Shown here one piece after another: positions 1 through 6,084 of a stretch of 64,000 nt of DNA. Numbering within the stretch: position 1 is the stretch's first letter; each line of letters opens with the position of its first letter. Below the pieces are notes generated by a model. That model did not search any database. It saw only the letters and a list, made by a program, of their open reading frames with translations, and was not told the origin of the DNA. The stretch comes from Stenotrophomonas sp. HITSZ_GD (GTDB lineage: Bacteria; Pseudomonadota; Gammaproteobacteria; Xanthomonadales; Xanthomonadaceae): contig NZ_JARQXB010000002.1 in NCBI RefSeq assembly GCF_029543105.1, positions 124,001 to 188,000 of the forward strand. The letters run 5' to 3'. A program made the translations under genes and the position numbers.

Positions 1-416
1 GCGACGCCCACAGCCACAACGAGGGCCACAGCGCATTTCGCATAATGTATAGACGATGCCGCGTCAATTACTGCTTGTTGTGTCAGCTCCGCGGCCTGCG
101 CGTGGCTGGGCGGGGCGATCCCCAGTCCGAGCCATAGGGCCATCACGGCCGCGCTTAGCCTTTTTGCGATGCGCCTCCAGGCTGCTCGCTCGTCCTCGGA
201 ATTGCTGCGCTCGGCCATGACCAGCGCGACCCATTCCTCGGGCTTATCGCCGATGTCTTCTGCCATCCGCTCGATGTACTGAATCTCGGCGTTTTTCCCT
301 TTTTTCCAGCTGGAAACCGTCGCTCGGGTCACGCCCAGCGCAAGCGCACCTGAGTTGTCGCTCTGAATCTTCTGCACGTGCTTCCACCGGCAGAAAAGGT
401 CGTAGCTCTGGCTCAT
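1..416 (-). CDS. Inovirus repressor-like HTH protein (DUF3693-type), 3' end outside window
   Basis: Begins at the ATG at 416 and stays open to the window edge (138 codons seen). The N-terminal ~70 residues look like a Cro/C1-type helix-turn-helix: WKHVQ, a SDNSGALALGVTRATVSSW recognition segment, then a MAEDIG helix, as in DUF3693 phage proteins of Xanthomonadales inoviruses. It is divergent from the early genes starting at 551, with TGTCA/TGACA half-sites between, as expected of a lysogeny repressor. The frame runs straight through the left att site (plus positions 35-62, read as SIHYAK), so the last codons come from DNA outside the prophage. In the excised circle the same frame would instead end at a TGA at 7614-7616, giving about 160 residues. 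Fold and role are confident; the name is from memory of the family. Confidence 0.8.
   Translation of the reverse strand, partial: MSQSYDLFCRWKHVQKIQSDNSGALALGVTRATVSSWKKGKNAEIQYIERMAEDIGDKPEEWVALVMAERSNSEDERAAWRRIAKRLSAAVMALWLGLGIAPPSHAQAAELTQQAVIDAASSIHYAKCAVALVVAVGV
35..62 (+). other. Left attachment site (hybrid dif/attP)
   Basis: XerC arm ATTTCGCATAA (35-45), spacer TGTATA (46-51), then GACGATGCCGC (52-62), which does not resemble a XerD arm. In a XerC-catalysed exchange the left junction takes its XerC arm from the chromosome and its XerD side from the phage, so 52-62 would be the degenerate XerD side of attP. The site lies inside the open repressor frame. Confidence 0.85.
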
Positions 417-429
417 GTATGTACCCTGT

Positions 430-489
430 TGACAGTATGTCAGGACCCAGCATACAGTTCGCCCTAGATGTCAGCAGAGTCTTGACATC
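430..489. promoter_or_regulatory. Divergent control region with repeated TGTCA/TGACA half-sites
   Basis: Between the repressor (start 416, -) and the first early ORF (551, +). TGACA-GTA-TGTCA forms a 13-bp palindrome at 430-442. GATGTCA (467-473) and TGACATC (483-489) form a second inverted repeat with a 9-bp spacer. All four arms share the same 5-bp half-site. TTGACA hexamers occur at 429-434 and 482-487 on the + strand and could be -35 elements overlapped by the operators. This arrangement suits repressor control of the early promoter; binding is inferred. Confidence 0.6.
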
Positions 490-494
490 CCCGC

Positions 495-518
495 CCCCCT
501 CGGCACCCCCCGAGGGGG
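495..518. other. 9-bp GC hairpin in the early leader
   Basis: CCCCCTCGG (495-503) and CCGAGGGGG (510-518) pair perfectly around a 6-nt loop. There is no U-tract, so it is not an ordinary terminator. It may belong to the phage replication origin or to leader RNA structure. Confidence 0.5.
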
Positions 519-521
519 ACC

Positions 522-544
522 GGGTCTAGGGTAGGGGGCAGGGG
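522..544 (+). promoter_or_regulatory. G-quadruplex-capable leader just before the early ORFs
   Basis: Four G runs (522-524, 529-531, 534-538, 541-544) separated by 2-4 nt end 6 nt before the ATG at 551. The run meets the usual G3+N1-7 rule on the coding (mRNA-like) strand. In Ff phages the gene V ssDNA-binding protein represses the gene II mRNA through a G-rich leader that can form a quadruplex; this could be the counterpart. Inference from sequence only. Confidence 0.45.
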
Positions 545-550
545 ATTCAC

Positions 551-679
551 ATGGACAAGGTCAGCTTCGCGTTCTGCATCAGCGGATGCGTGGTGATGGT
601 TGCGGTGGGCATTGCCCGCGCCATCGCTCCGCTGCGCCGCCTCTACGAATCGACCTATGGCGGGGTGCACCGTGGCTAA
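551..679 (+). CDS. Small membrane protein, first early inovirus ORF (42 aa)
   Basis: Starts at the ATG at 551 directly after the G-rich leader. The peptide has one hydrophobic segment (about residues 6-26, FAFCISGCVVMVAVGIARAI), followed by a basic tail with RRLYES. Its stop (677-679) overlaps the GTG start of the next ORF at 672, so the two are probably translationally coupled. No family recognised. Position and overlap argue it is expressed; function unknown. Confidence 0.55.
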   Translation: MDKVSFAFCISGCVVMVAVGIARAIAPLRRLYESTYGGVHRG

Positions 680-884
680 TCGCCTTTGCGTCTCCGATCT
701 GCCGTGGGCAGTGATCATCTTCGTGATCTGCGCTGTCGTCGGCTGCGGCTTCGGGGCGATTCTTGGCTACGACTACGGTCGCGATAGCTTTGCGGAGCGC
801 AAGGAGATTCGAAGCGCCTGCATCGCCGGAAATGATCGCGCTTGCGAGGTGTACGCAGCCGACTACGGCCGGAGGATTCTGTGA
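672..884 (+). CDS. Small membrane protein, early inovirus ORF (70 aa)
   Basis: GTG start at 672 inside the end of the preceding ORF. There is a single strong transmembrane segment at about residues 11-31 (WAVIIFVICAVVGCGFGAILG), then a charged cytoplasmic or periplasmic tail with two Cys (SACIAGNDRACEVY). The stop at 882-884 overlaps the next GTG at 881. A GGAGG ribosome binding site for that next gene lies within this gene at 871-875. Part of a chain of overlapping early ORFs. Function unknown; small inner-membrane proteins of this kind are common beside inovirus replication genes. Confidence 0.6.
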   Translation: MANRLCVSDLPWAVIIFVICAVVGCGFGAILGYDYGRDSFAERKEIRSACIAGNDRACEVYAADYGRRIL

Positions 885-1066
885 GCCGTCCGACCAACAC
901 CGAGCGCGGCGCGCGCATCGCCTACGACATGGCGCAGCTGAAGCTGATACAGCGCGAACTGTTCCCCTCTCGCCGCACGCCGCCGCTGAAGTTCTGGCGC
1001 GAAATCGCGGCCATCGCCTCCGAGCAGCTGGCCGAGTGCGAGGCATTGCGGGAGGCGCACGCATGA
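881..1066 (+). CDS. Small soluble early inovirus protein (61 aa)
   Basis: GTG start at 881, preceded by GGAGG (871-875) at good spacing, and overlapping the previous stop as GTGA. The peptide is hydrophilic and predicted helical (ERGARIAYDMAQLKLIQREL, then FWREIAAIASEQLAECEAL). There is no signal or membrane segment. Its stop overlaps the ATG at 1063. No family recognised; coupling to its neighbours is the main evidence that it is real. Confidence 0.6.
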   Translation: MSRPTNTERGARIAYDMAQLKLIQRELFPSRRTPPLKFWREIAAIASEQLAECEALREAHA

Positions 1067-1188
1067 AGCTGTGGCAGCTGTACGACGCGAAGAAGACCGC
1101 CAAGACCGACGACGAACGCCGCGATATCGACCGACTGATTGAGGAACGAATCAGGCTGATCGGCGCGGGGCAGGGCGATGAGCCATGA
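1063..1188 (+). CDS. Very small helical early inovirus protein (41 aa)
   Basis: ATGA-type overlap with the preceding stop at its start and with the zinc-ribbon ORF (ATG at 1185) at its end. The sequence is highly charged (DAKKTAKTDDERRDIDRLIEE) and likely one long helix. No recognised domain. Its role in the pattern of four-nucleotide overlaps is what shows that the next in-step gene starts at 1185, not at 1178. Confidence 0.55.
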   Translation: MKLWQLYDAKKTAKTDDERRDIDRLIEERIRLIGAGQGDEP

Positions 1189-1852
1189 ACGCCCACTTCC
1201 CGAACAGCCCTTGCTATCACTGCGGGGGAAACCTCCAGAAGCTGCAAGCGATGGATGCGACGCTTACCTGCTGCACCAGCTGCGGCCTGCTGACCTCCAA
1301 GCGCAGGGATATGCCGAGCTTCTACAGCGCATCCCGTGGCAGCAGTTCTGGACGCTCACGTTCCGCGTCAGCAAGTCCGGCCGCAATGGTGGCATGCACG
1401 AAGAAGCAGCTGATAAAGCGTTCCGCTACTTCGTCAGTTGTCTCAATCGCAGCGTCTACGGGCCGAAGTGGGCCACACGCTGGCACGGCGGCGTGCAGTG
1501 GGCACGCGGCCAAGAATTCCACCGCGACGGACGCCTGCACTTCCACGCCGTCGCAGCTGCGCCTACCGATGATCTCAATCGCATCAGCAGCCGCTACGAG
1601 TGGCACGAGTGGTGGTATCGCGAGTTCGGCCGCAACCGCATCGAGGCGCCGCGTAGCCAAGCAGATATCACCGGCTACGTATCCAAGTACGTAACCAAGG
1701 GCGGGACAGTCGATTTCAGCAGGAATTTCGGCGCGTGGGCGCCACCGCCGATCGACTACACCCGCCGCCCCGAGCAAGACGCCCTGATCGCGGGTGACAG
1801 CAACACAGCGATCCGACAGTTCAGGGCGACACCTGGGCACCGGGCGGACTGA
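1178..1852 (+). CDS. HUH rolling-circle replication initiator (inovirus pII/Rep)
   Basis: Nicks the phage plus strand to start rolling-circle replication (family role). Visible motifs: WQQFWTLTF at ~54-62, the HUH motif GRLHFHAV with H121 and H123, and GYVSKYVTK with Y167 and Y171 as candidate nicking tyrosines. The reading frame from about residue 45 onward is convincing. Residues 1-40 look like a shadow of the overlapping zinc-ribbon ORF (1185, other frame), so the true N-terminus is uncertain. At 224 residues it is shorter than the 300+ residue Rep proteins of many inoviruses. Downstream lies the ssDNA-binding gene, the usual partner. Confidence 0.8.
   Translation: MSHERPLPEQPLLSLRGKPPEAASDGCDAYLLHQLRPADLQAQGYAELLQRIPWQQFWTLTFRVSKSGRNGGMHEEAADKAFRYFVSCLNRSVYGPKWATRWHGGVQWARGQEFHRDGRLHFHAVAAAPTDDLNRISSRYEWHEWWYREFGRNRIEAPRSQADITGYVSKYVTKGGTVDFSRNFGAWAPPPIDYTRRPEQDALIAGDSNTAIRQFRATPGHRAD
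1185..1694 (+). CDS. Zinc-ribbon ORF overlapping the replication gene in another frame
   Basis: The ATG at 1185 overlaps the upstream TGA as ATGA, matching the coupling style of the whole early operon. Residues 1-45 contain C10-x2-C13 and C30-x2-C33, a standard zinc-ribbon spacing, ending LLTSKRRDMPSFY. After about residue 50 the frame becomes Ser/Arg-rich and looks like a shadow of the HUH gene. A heptamer G GGA AAC sits in this frame at 1226-1232, the classical form of a -1 slippery site, and -1 is the move into the rep frame. Possible readings: a real zinc-ribbon N-terminus joined to Rep by programmed frameshift, an indel that broke an originally continuous gene, or two overlapping genes. 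Only the first ~50 codons are well supported. Confidence 0.45.
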   Translation: MNAHFPNSPCYHCGGNLQKLQAMDATLTCCTSCGLLTSKRRDMPSFYSASRGSSSGRSRSASASPAAMVACTKKQLIKRSATSSVVSIAASTGRSGPHAGTAACSGHAAKNSTATDACTSTPSQLRLPMISIASAAATSGTSGGIASSAATASRRRVAKQISPATYPST

Positions 1853-1902
1853 TGCAAGCATCGCGCAACGGGGAAACAAGCGGCTCCACCACGTCTCCCT
1901 GC

Positions 1903-1918
1903 GGGGGGGTAGGGGGGG
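1903..1918 (+). promoter_or_regulatory. Double G7 tract upstream of the ssDNA-binding gene
   Basis: Seven G (1903-1909), TA, seven G (1912-1918). It shares the 10-mer GGGTAGGGGG with the leader at 529-538 and lies about 80 nt before the ssDNA-binding gene. Candidate quadruplex or ssDNA-binding-protein target; the rest of the 1853-1999 gap shows no gene. Confidence 0.4.
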
Positions 1919-1999
1919 ACTTAGCTTGACCCCACAGTACCACCCGAAATTTGCAGCCAGCGACCGCAAGACGAACCCGACCAACAGAGGAAGAACGAA

Positions 2000-2296
2000 A
2001 TGAACGCTCCGAAACTCACCATCAATAGCGCCGTTGAAACCCGCACCGTCACCACGTCCAAGGGACTGCAGAAGGCCATCTACAGCCAGCGCGCCACGCT
2101 CGAAACCGAGGCGATGCGTATCCAGATCGAAGTCGAGGTGGACGGCCTGGACAAGGGCTATCCGGTGGGTGCGGTCAAGGAATGGGATCTGACCACCGAC
2201 CTCGTTCCCGGCCGCTTCGGCGTCGAGCTGGCGCGCCGTATGACGCTGGTCGATCCCGTCGGCGCCAAGCCCCAGCCGTCCCGTCAGGCGGCCTGA
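2000..2296 (+). CDS. Inovirus ssDNA-binding protein (pV-like)
   Basis: 98 residues, the usual size for the protein that coats nascent viral single strands and switches replication towards packaging. No signal peptide or membrane segment. The core has alternating strands (RTVTTSKGLQKAIYSQRATL, then MRIQIEVEVDG), consistent with an OB-fold, and a disordered Pro/Ser C-terminus. GAGGAAGAACGAA before the ATG is a good ribosome binding site. It lies between rep and the coat genes as in other Xanthomonadales inoviruses. Assignment rests on size, position and general resemblance rather than a catalytic motif. Confidence 0.75.
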   Translation: MNAPKLTINSAVETRTVTTSKGLQKAIYSQRATLETEAMRIQIEVEVDGLDKGYPVGAVKEWDLTTDLVPGRFGVELARRMTLVDPVGAKPQPSRQAA

Positions 2297-2298
2297 TC

Positions 2299-2418
2299 GT
2301 GTGGTACGCCTTGGTCACGGCATCACCGCAGACGCTGCTCTGCATCGGCTACTGCGCCGGCGTGCTGACCTGTGCAGGCGTGGTCGCCACGATCTGCCCG
2401 CGTAAGCCCCGGAGGTGA
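2299..2418 (+). CDS. Tiny membrane protein, minor-coat candidate (39 aa)
   Basis: GTG at 2299, one nucleotide after the ssDNA-binding gene's TGA. One hydrophobic segment (LLCIGYCAGVLTCAGVVATI) is followed by a basic tail PRKPRR. Size and topology resemble the pVII/pIX end-cap coat proteins, which sit at this place between pV and pVIII. Three Cys in the membrane segment are unusual. No direct family match recognised. Confidence 0.5.
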   Translation: MWYALVTASPQTLLCIGYCAGVLTCAGVVATICPRKPRR

Positions 2419-2421
2419 GCC

Positions 2422-2622
2422 GTGGCCAAGGTGCTGATGTGCACGCAATACAACGATTCGACGCAGCAATGCGAAGTCCAGGCATGGGTCGATCAGACCG
2501 ACTGGACGACACCACTACCCACTATCGAACAGGCCGCGATGGTCGGGGGAGCGTACTTCATCGGCCTGATGACCCTGGCAGTCATTAAAGGACTGCTAAA
2601 CCCTAAATCCATAGAGGAGTAA
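2422..2622 (+). CDS. Small inovirus membrane protein (66 aa)
   Basis: GTG start at 2422 with GGAGGTGAG just upstream. The N-terminal half contains C-x10-C (MCTQYNDSTQQCEVQ) and Trp residues and is probably extracytoplasmic. The C-terminal half has one membrane segment (AAMVGGAYFIGLMTLAVIKGLL). Proteins with this layout occur immediately before the major coat gene in Xanthomonas/Stenotrophomonas filamentous phages (from memory). Probably a minor structural or assembly protein; exact role unknown. Confidence 0.6.
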   Translation: MAKVLMCTQYNDSTQQCEVQAWVDQTDWTTPLPTIEQAAMVGGAYFIGLMTLAVIKGLLNPKSIEE

Positions 2623-2627
2623 CACCC

Positions 2628-2867
2628 ATGCGCAACACCATGACCCGTGCTTTCGGCAGCGCCAAGAACGCCGTTCTGCTCGGCGGTACCGTCCTGATGA
2701 CCGTGCCCGGCTTCGCTTTCGCGCAGGCCAGCGGCGGCGGCGATTTCAGTGGTGACGAGATCATCGCCAAGGTCGTCACCTACACCGCCATCGGCGTGGC
2801 CATTCTGGCCGCCTTCGCGCTGGGTCGGTGGACCCTGCGTGCCCTGGGCCTGATCGGCGGCAAGTAA
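2628..2867 (+). CDS. Major coat protein (pVIII-like)
   Basis: 79-residue precursor: a basic start, a hydrophobic signal (AVLLGGTVLMTVPGFAFA), cleavage near residues 32-34 (AFA/QA-S), then a mature ~45-residue protein with an acidic N-terminal helix (GDEIIAKVV), a central membrane helix (AIGVAILAAFALG) and a basic DNA-facing end (RWTLRALGLIGGK). That is the full architecture of inovirus major coat proteins, which form the helical capsid around the ssDNA. A strong GAGGAG site (2614-2619) precedes the ATG and an intrinsic terminator follows, fitting the high expression expected of this gene. Confidence 0.92.
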   Translation: MRNTMTRAFGSAKNAVLLGGTVLMTVPGFAFAQASGGGDFSGDEIIAKVVTYTAIGVAILAAFALGRWTLRALGLIGGK

Positions 2868-2885
2868 GCGCCGATGTTCCGTAGC

Positions 2886-2910
2886 AGGGGAGGGGAGACC
2901 CTCCCCTTTT
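2886..2910 (+). terminator. Intrinsic terminator after the major coat gene
   Basis: AGGGGAGGG (2886-2894) pairs with CCCTCCCCT (2899-2907) around GAGA, followed by TTTT (2907-2910). A terminator directly after gene VIII is a hallmark of filamentous phages and lets coat protein be made in excess of the downstream proteins. Confidence 0.85.
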
Positions 2911-2923
2911 CGATGGAGGCATT

Positions 2924-2992
2924 ATGGAAGGCTTGATCGTGTTGGCGTTCCTTATCCATGCGGCGCATATATGCGCAAGTGGGTGGAATTGA
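2924..2992 (+). CDS. 22-residue hydrophobic ORF (pIX/pVII-like candidate)
   Basis: ATG at 2924, five nucleotides after GGAGG (2915-2919). It encodes a hydrophobic peptide beginning MEGLIVLAFLIHAAHICAS. Its TGA (2990-2992) overlaps the ATG at 2992 of the adsorption gene. Short hydrophobic ORFs here can encode filament-tip proteins, or may serve only for translational coupling. Confidence 0.45.
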   Translation: MEGLIVLAFLIHAAHICASGWN

Positions 2993-4545
2993 TGAACGGC
3001 CTGGGGCGCTATTTCGTAAGGGCGATGGTGCGTCGCATTGCGTATGGCGCCGCAGCGCTTCTCATTGCCACACTACTGCACCTGTGCACGGCGAGCGAGG
3101 CGAGGGCCGCTGTCGATTGCTTCAATACCAGCGTATTGAACAGCGGATGTGGCGATCAGGGCGAGGCCACATCTGCGGTGGTTGCGGTGGCCGCCCGATG
3201 GGTGGCGAACAAGACAGCAGCGGAGCCGCCTCCCTATACGCAGTACAAGTACTGCGCGCCGTTCGATTCGGGTGTGCAGATGATCTCGGTTTTCATCCCG
3301 CAGAGCAGCACGTGTCCGACGACTCAATCTGCGGTCAATGCTATTACCAACAAGGCTATCCGCTCATATTCGGGAAAGTGCGCGGATCGAAACTCCGCTC
3401 GGTTAGCCGATGCCGCGCTGAATTACAGCGCACCAGCCACCTGCATCTCGGGGTGCAAGGTACAGGGGACAGCTTTCACCAAGAGCGTGGGCTCGGTGAT
3501 GCAGTACGGCATGAAAGATCGGTCCTATACCGGTGAGACATGCAGCCCCCAGGTGATCGACGCGAACGCGCCCATCACGCAGGAAAAGAGCGACGATGCG
3601 CGCGTCGATGCTACGACCCCAAAGTCGCCGGAATGTACCGCCCTCGGCAACGGGCAGACCGGTTGCGTCAAGCCGAACGGTGACTATTGCGCCACGGCCT
3701 CTACGGGAAAGACGTTTTGCTGGACGCCCGGTGAGACCGGCAAAAAGACGGATGGGACTGACGCACAGGTCAAGTCGCCGAAAGGTGATCCCGTCACGCC
3801 GCCCAGCACGACCATTACCGATCAGGAGTGGCAGCGTAAGGAAGGCCATCAGGTGGCGGAGTGCACCGGCTCTGCTTGCACCACGTCTAACGTGACCAAC
3901 TACACCAGTGTTCCGAGCGGGACCGCGAAGAATTCCAGCGGCGATAACAACGCGGACGGCAGCGGCAATACCACCGGCAACGGCAAGGCCGATGACGGCA
4001 AGAAAGGCGATGACGACAGTAAGGACAGCGCCAGCGATAGCGGGAACTGCGACGCGCCTCCGGTGTGTGTGGGTGACACGCTGAAGTGCTTGCAGCTCAA
4101 GTTCACGTGGAAGATTCAATGCAACACACAAGGCAACGAGATTTCCAACGGCAACGGTTGCGGTGAGGGCGATGTACCTGTGTGCGCCGGCAAGTCTTGC
4201 AAGGCGGAAGCCTACGCCCAGGTGATCCAGCAGTGGAAGCAACGCTGCGCCTTCGAGGCGCTGGGGCAGGGCAATGCCGAACGTGCCGCCGGCATTAGCA
4301 ATGGTGATGACGCCGGGGTGGTCGAGGGCATTTGGAACGGCGAGTCGGGCGGCAGCGGGATGACGTTGCGGCAGGACTTGGTGAGCGTGGGCGGCGGCGG
4401 TGGAAGCCTGCTTCCGGATGTGGAGATCGAGGGGCAGCACTGGAACGTGCCGCAGGGCTTCTACGATGCGATTGCAGCGGTGCGCATGGTCATCATCGCT
4501 ATGTGCACGGTGATCGCCATGTTTGTGGTGGGGAGGAACATCTAA
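2992..4545 (+). CDS. Adsorption / minor coat protein (pIII-like)
   Basis: Virion-tip protein that binds the host receptor. The frame opens at 2971; 2992 is preferred because it couples to the preceding stop (517 aa). Residues ~15-40 form a signal peptide (AALLIATLLHLCTASEARA). The body is Cys-rich and contains a long Gly/Asn/Asp/Ser-rich linker (about 300-345), like the glycine linkers of Ff pIII. The C-terminus is one membrane anchor (IAAVRMVIIAMCTVIAMFVVG) ending RNI. Location between the terminator and the pVI-like gene is canonical. Receptor-binding domains diverge fast, so no closer assignment is possible by eye. Confidence 0.82.
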   Translation: MNGLGRYFVRAMVRRIAYGAAALLIATLLHLCTASEARAAVDCFNTSVLNSGCGDQGEATSAVVAVAARWVANKTAAEPPPYTQYKYCAPFDSGVQMISVFIPQSSTCPTTQSAVNAITNKAIRSYSGKCADRNSARLADAALNYSAPATCISGCKVQGTAFTKSVGSVMQYGMKDRSYTGETCSPQVIDANAPITQEKSDDARVDATTPKSPECTALGNGQTGCVKPNGDYCATASTGKTFCWTPGETGKKTDGTDAQVKSPKGDPVTPPSTTITDQEWQRKEGHQVAECTGSACTTSNVTNYTSVPSGTAKNSSGDNNADGSGNTTGNGKADDGKKGDDDSKDSASDSGNCDAPPVCVGDTLKCLQLKFTWKIQCNTQGNEISNGNGCGEGDVPVCAGKSCKAEAYAQVIQQWKQRCAFEALGQGNAERAAGISNGDDAGVVEGIWNGESGGSGMTLRQDLVSVGGGGGSLLPDVEIEGQHWNVPQGFYDAIAAVRMVIIAMCTVIAMFVVGRNI

Positions 4546-4862
4546 TGTTCGAGTGGGCAAGGGGCTTTGCCGATCACTTTTTCGAGAACATCGGCGACAC
4601 GATCCACAAGCTGGTCAAGCTCAAGGCGGCCATCTGGCTGGGCCGGCTACTGTCGTCCATCGGCTTGGGCTTCGCCGCCCAGCACTTCATCTATAACCCG
4701 ATCATCGAGTACGCGCAGAACGCGTGGTCCTCGGTGCCTGCTGGCATCGCCGGGTGGGTGCACGCCTTGGGCATTGATGCCGGCGTGTCGATCATTCTCA
4801 GCGCCTACGGTATTCGGGGCGCCGAACGCATCTTCATTCAGCGCAGGAACCAGTCAACATGA
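4545..4862 (+). CDS. pVI-like minor coat protein (DUF2523-type)
   Basis: 105 residues. The ATG at 4545 overlaps the adsorption gene's TAA by one base. There are hydrophobic segments near 28-50 (AAIWLGRLLSSIGLGFAAQHFI) and 65-95 (GIAGWVHALGIDAGVSIILSAYGI). Proteins of this form (DUF2523) occupy the place of Ff gene VI between pIII and pI/Zot and help release the virion from the membrane. The stop overlaps the Zot start at 4859 (ATGA). Confidence 0.8.
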   Translation: MFEWARGFADHFFENIGDTIHKLVKLKAAIWLGRLLSSIGLGFAAQHFIYNPIIEYAQNAWSSVPAGIAGWVHALGIDAGVSIILSAYGIRGAERIFIQRRNQST

Positions 4863-6019
4863 TCGGCGATACCGCTGCAATTTCATTGCTCACCGGTCTG
4901 CCCGGCGCAGGCAAGTCGCTGCGCATGGCCGAGGCCATCAGCAAGCTGGTAGAGAAGGGCGAACACGTTTTCGCGTGCAACATCGACGGTCTCAAGATTC
5001 CCGGCGTCACGTTGTGGGAGGACGCGCGTCAATGGCGTGACCTGCCGGCCGGCGCAATTCTGTTCGTGGATGAAGCCCAGGCGTTCTTCCCGGAGCGCCG
5101 CGGCGGTGAGGCGCCCGAGTACGTGCGCATGAACAAGATTCGCCATGACGGTATCCGGCTGGTGCTGGCCACGCAGCAGCCCAACTACCTCGACACGTAC
5201 CTGCGGGGCTTGGTCGGCTATCACGAACACCTACTACGCCGGGCCGGCAAGCAAGAGAGCTTCTTGTTCCGCGAGAACCAGGTCATGGACGTGGTGCGCC
5301 AGAAGCTGGCCACCATCAAGCGGAACTACGACTACGAGGTCTACAAGTTCAAGCCTCGGTATTTCGCCTGCTACGACTCGGCGCAGACCCACCAGATCAA
5401 GTACCAGATGCCGGCGCTGGTGAAGAAGGCGCTGATGATCCTGCCGGTGGCTGCGTTGCTCGCTGGCGGCGCGTGGTATGCCGTCTACCGCGACACGATC
5501 TTTGCGAAAGCAGCCGCGCCCGCCCAGAAGACGGCGCCCCCGGCGCCGTCGCTGGCGGGCGCGGCAGCGTCGCCGGGTGTAGTCGCGGCGAAGGTCACCA
5601 CGGGCGAACAGTACGTGGCTCAGCTGGTGCCGATGGTGGCCGATGTGCCCTGGTCGGCGCCGGCCTATGTGGATCGGCCGGTGGTGTCCGATCCACACGT
5701 CTACTGCATGGCCACCGAGAACAGCTGTCGCTGTGTTACCGAGCAGAACACCCGCACGGTGCTGCGCGATGATGTGTGCCGGGACATTGCCCGCTGGGGT
5801 GAGCCCTATAATCCCTACAAGGCGCCCCACAGCCCTCAGCAGGCGCAGCAGGCCCTACCTGCAGACCCGACCCCGCAGGCGAGGGCAGATCAGCCCCAGC
5901 AGAGCGGGGCGGCGACCTCGACTGCCGTCCAGAAGGCGGCCCGCAGCCAGGGCACGTTTCCGGAGTCGCCGGGTTATCAGACCAGCACGTATACCCGCCC
6001 AACCACGCTCGAAATGTAA
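4859..6019 (+). CDS. zot: Zot family morphogenesis ATPase (pI-like)
   Basis: Inner-membrane motor for virion assembly and extrusion. Walker A GLPGAGKS at 13-20 and Walker B AILFVDEAQ at ~66-74 (D71, E72), followed by the Zot-typical LVLATQQPNYLD. One transmembrane segment lies at ~191-209 (ALMILPVAALLAGGAWYAV), placing the ATPase in the cytoplasm and the Pro/Ala/Gln-rich C-terminal part, with three Cys (CMATENSCRC), in the periplasm. 386 residues is normal. The start is coupled to the pVI-like gene. No outer-membrane secretin gene is in the phage, so it presumably uses a host secretin. Confidence 0.92.
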   Translation: MIGDTAAISLLTGLPGAGKSLRMAEAISKLVEKGEHVFACNIDGLKIPGVTLWEDARQWRDLPAGAILFVDEAQAFFPERRGGEAPEYVRMNKIRHDGIRLVLATQQPNYLDTYLRGLVGYHEHLLRRAGKQESFLFRENQVMDVVRQKLATIKRNYDYEVYKFKPRYFACYDSAQTHQIKYQMPALVKKALMILPVAALLAGGAWYAVYRDTIFAKAAAPAQKTAPPAPSLAGAAASPGVVAAKVTTGEQYVAQLVPMVADVPWSAPAYVDRPVVSDPHVYCMATENSCRCVTEQNTRTVLRDDVCRDIARWGEPYNPYKAPHSPQQAQQALPADPTPQARADQPQQSGAATSTAVQKAARSQGTFPESPGYQTSTYTRPTTLEM

Positions 6020-6084
6020 GGTTTTCCCTGACTCCACCCCATGCCGGAGAGGCTATTATCCGGCGCAAGGGAAAGGGGGGAATC

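Noticed and set aside
1-60. Tandem second copy of the same inovirus to the left of the left att site.
   Set aside because: Sequence 1-35 does not match the sequence inside the right junction (7681-7715), as a head-to-tail copy would require. A different phage on the left remains possible but cannot be seen.
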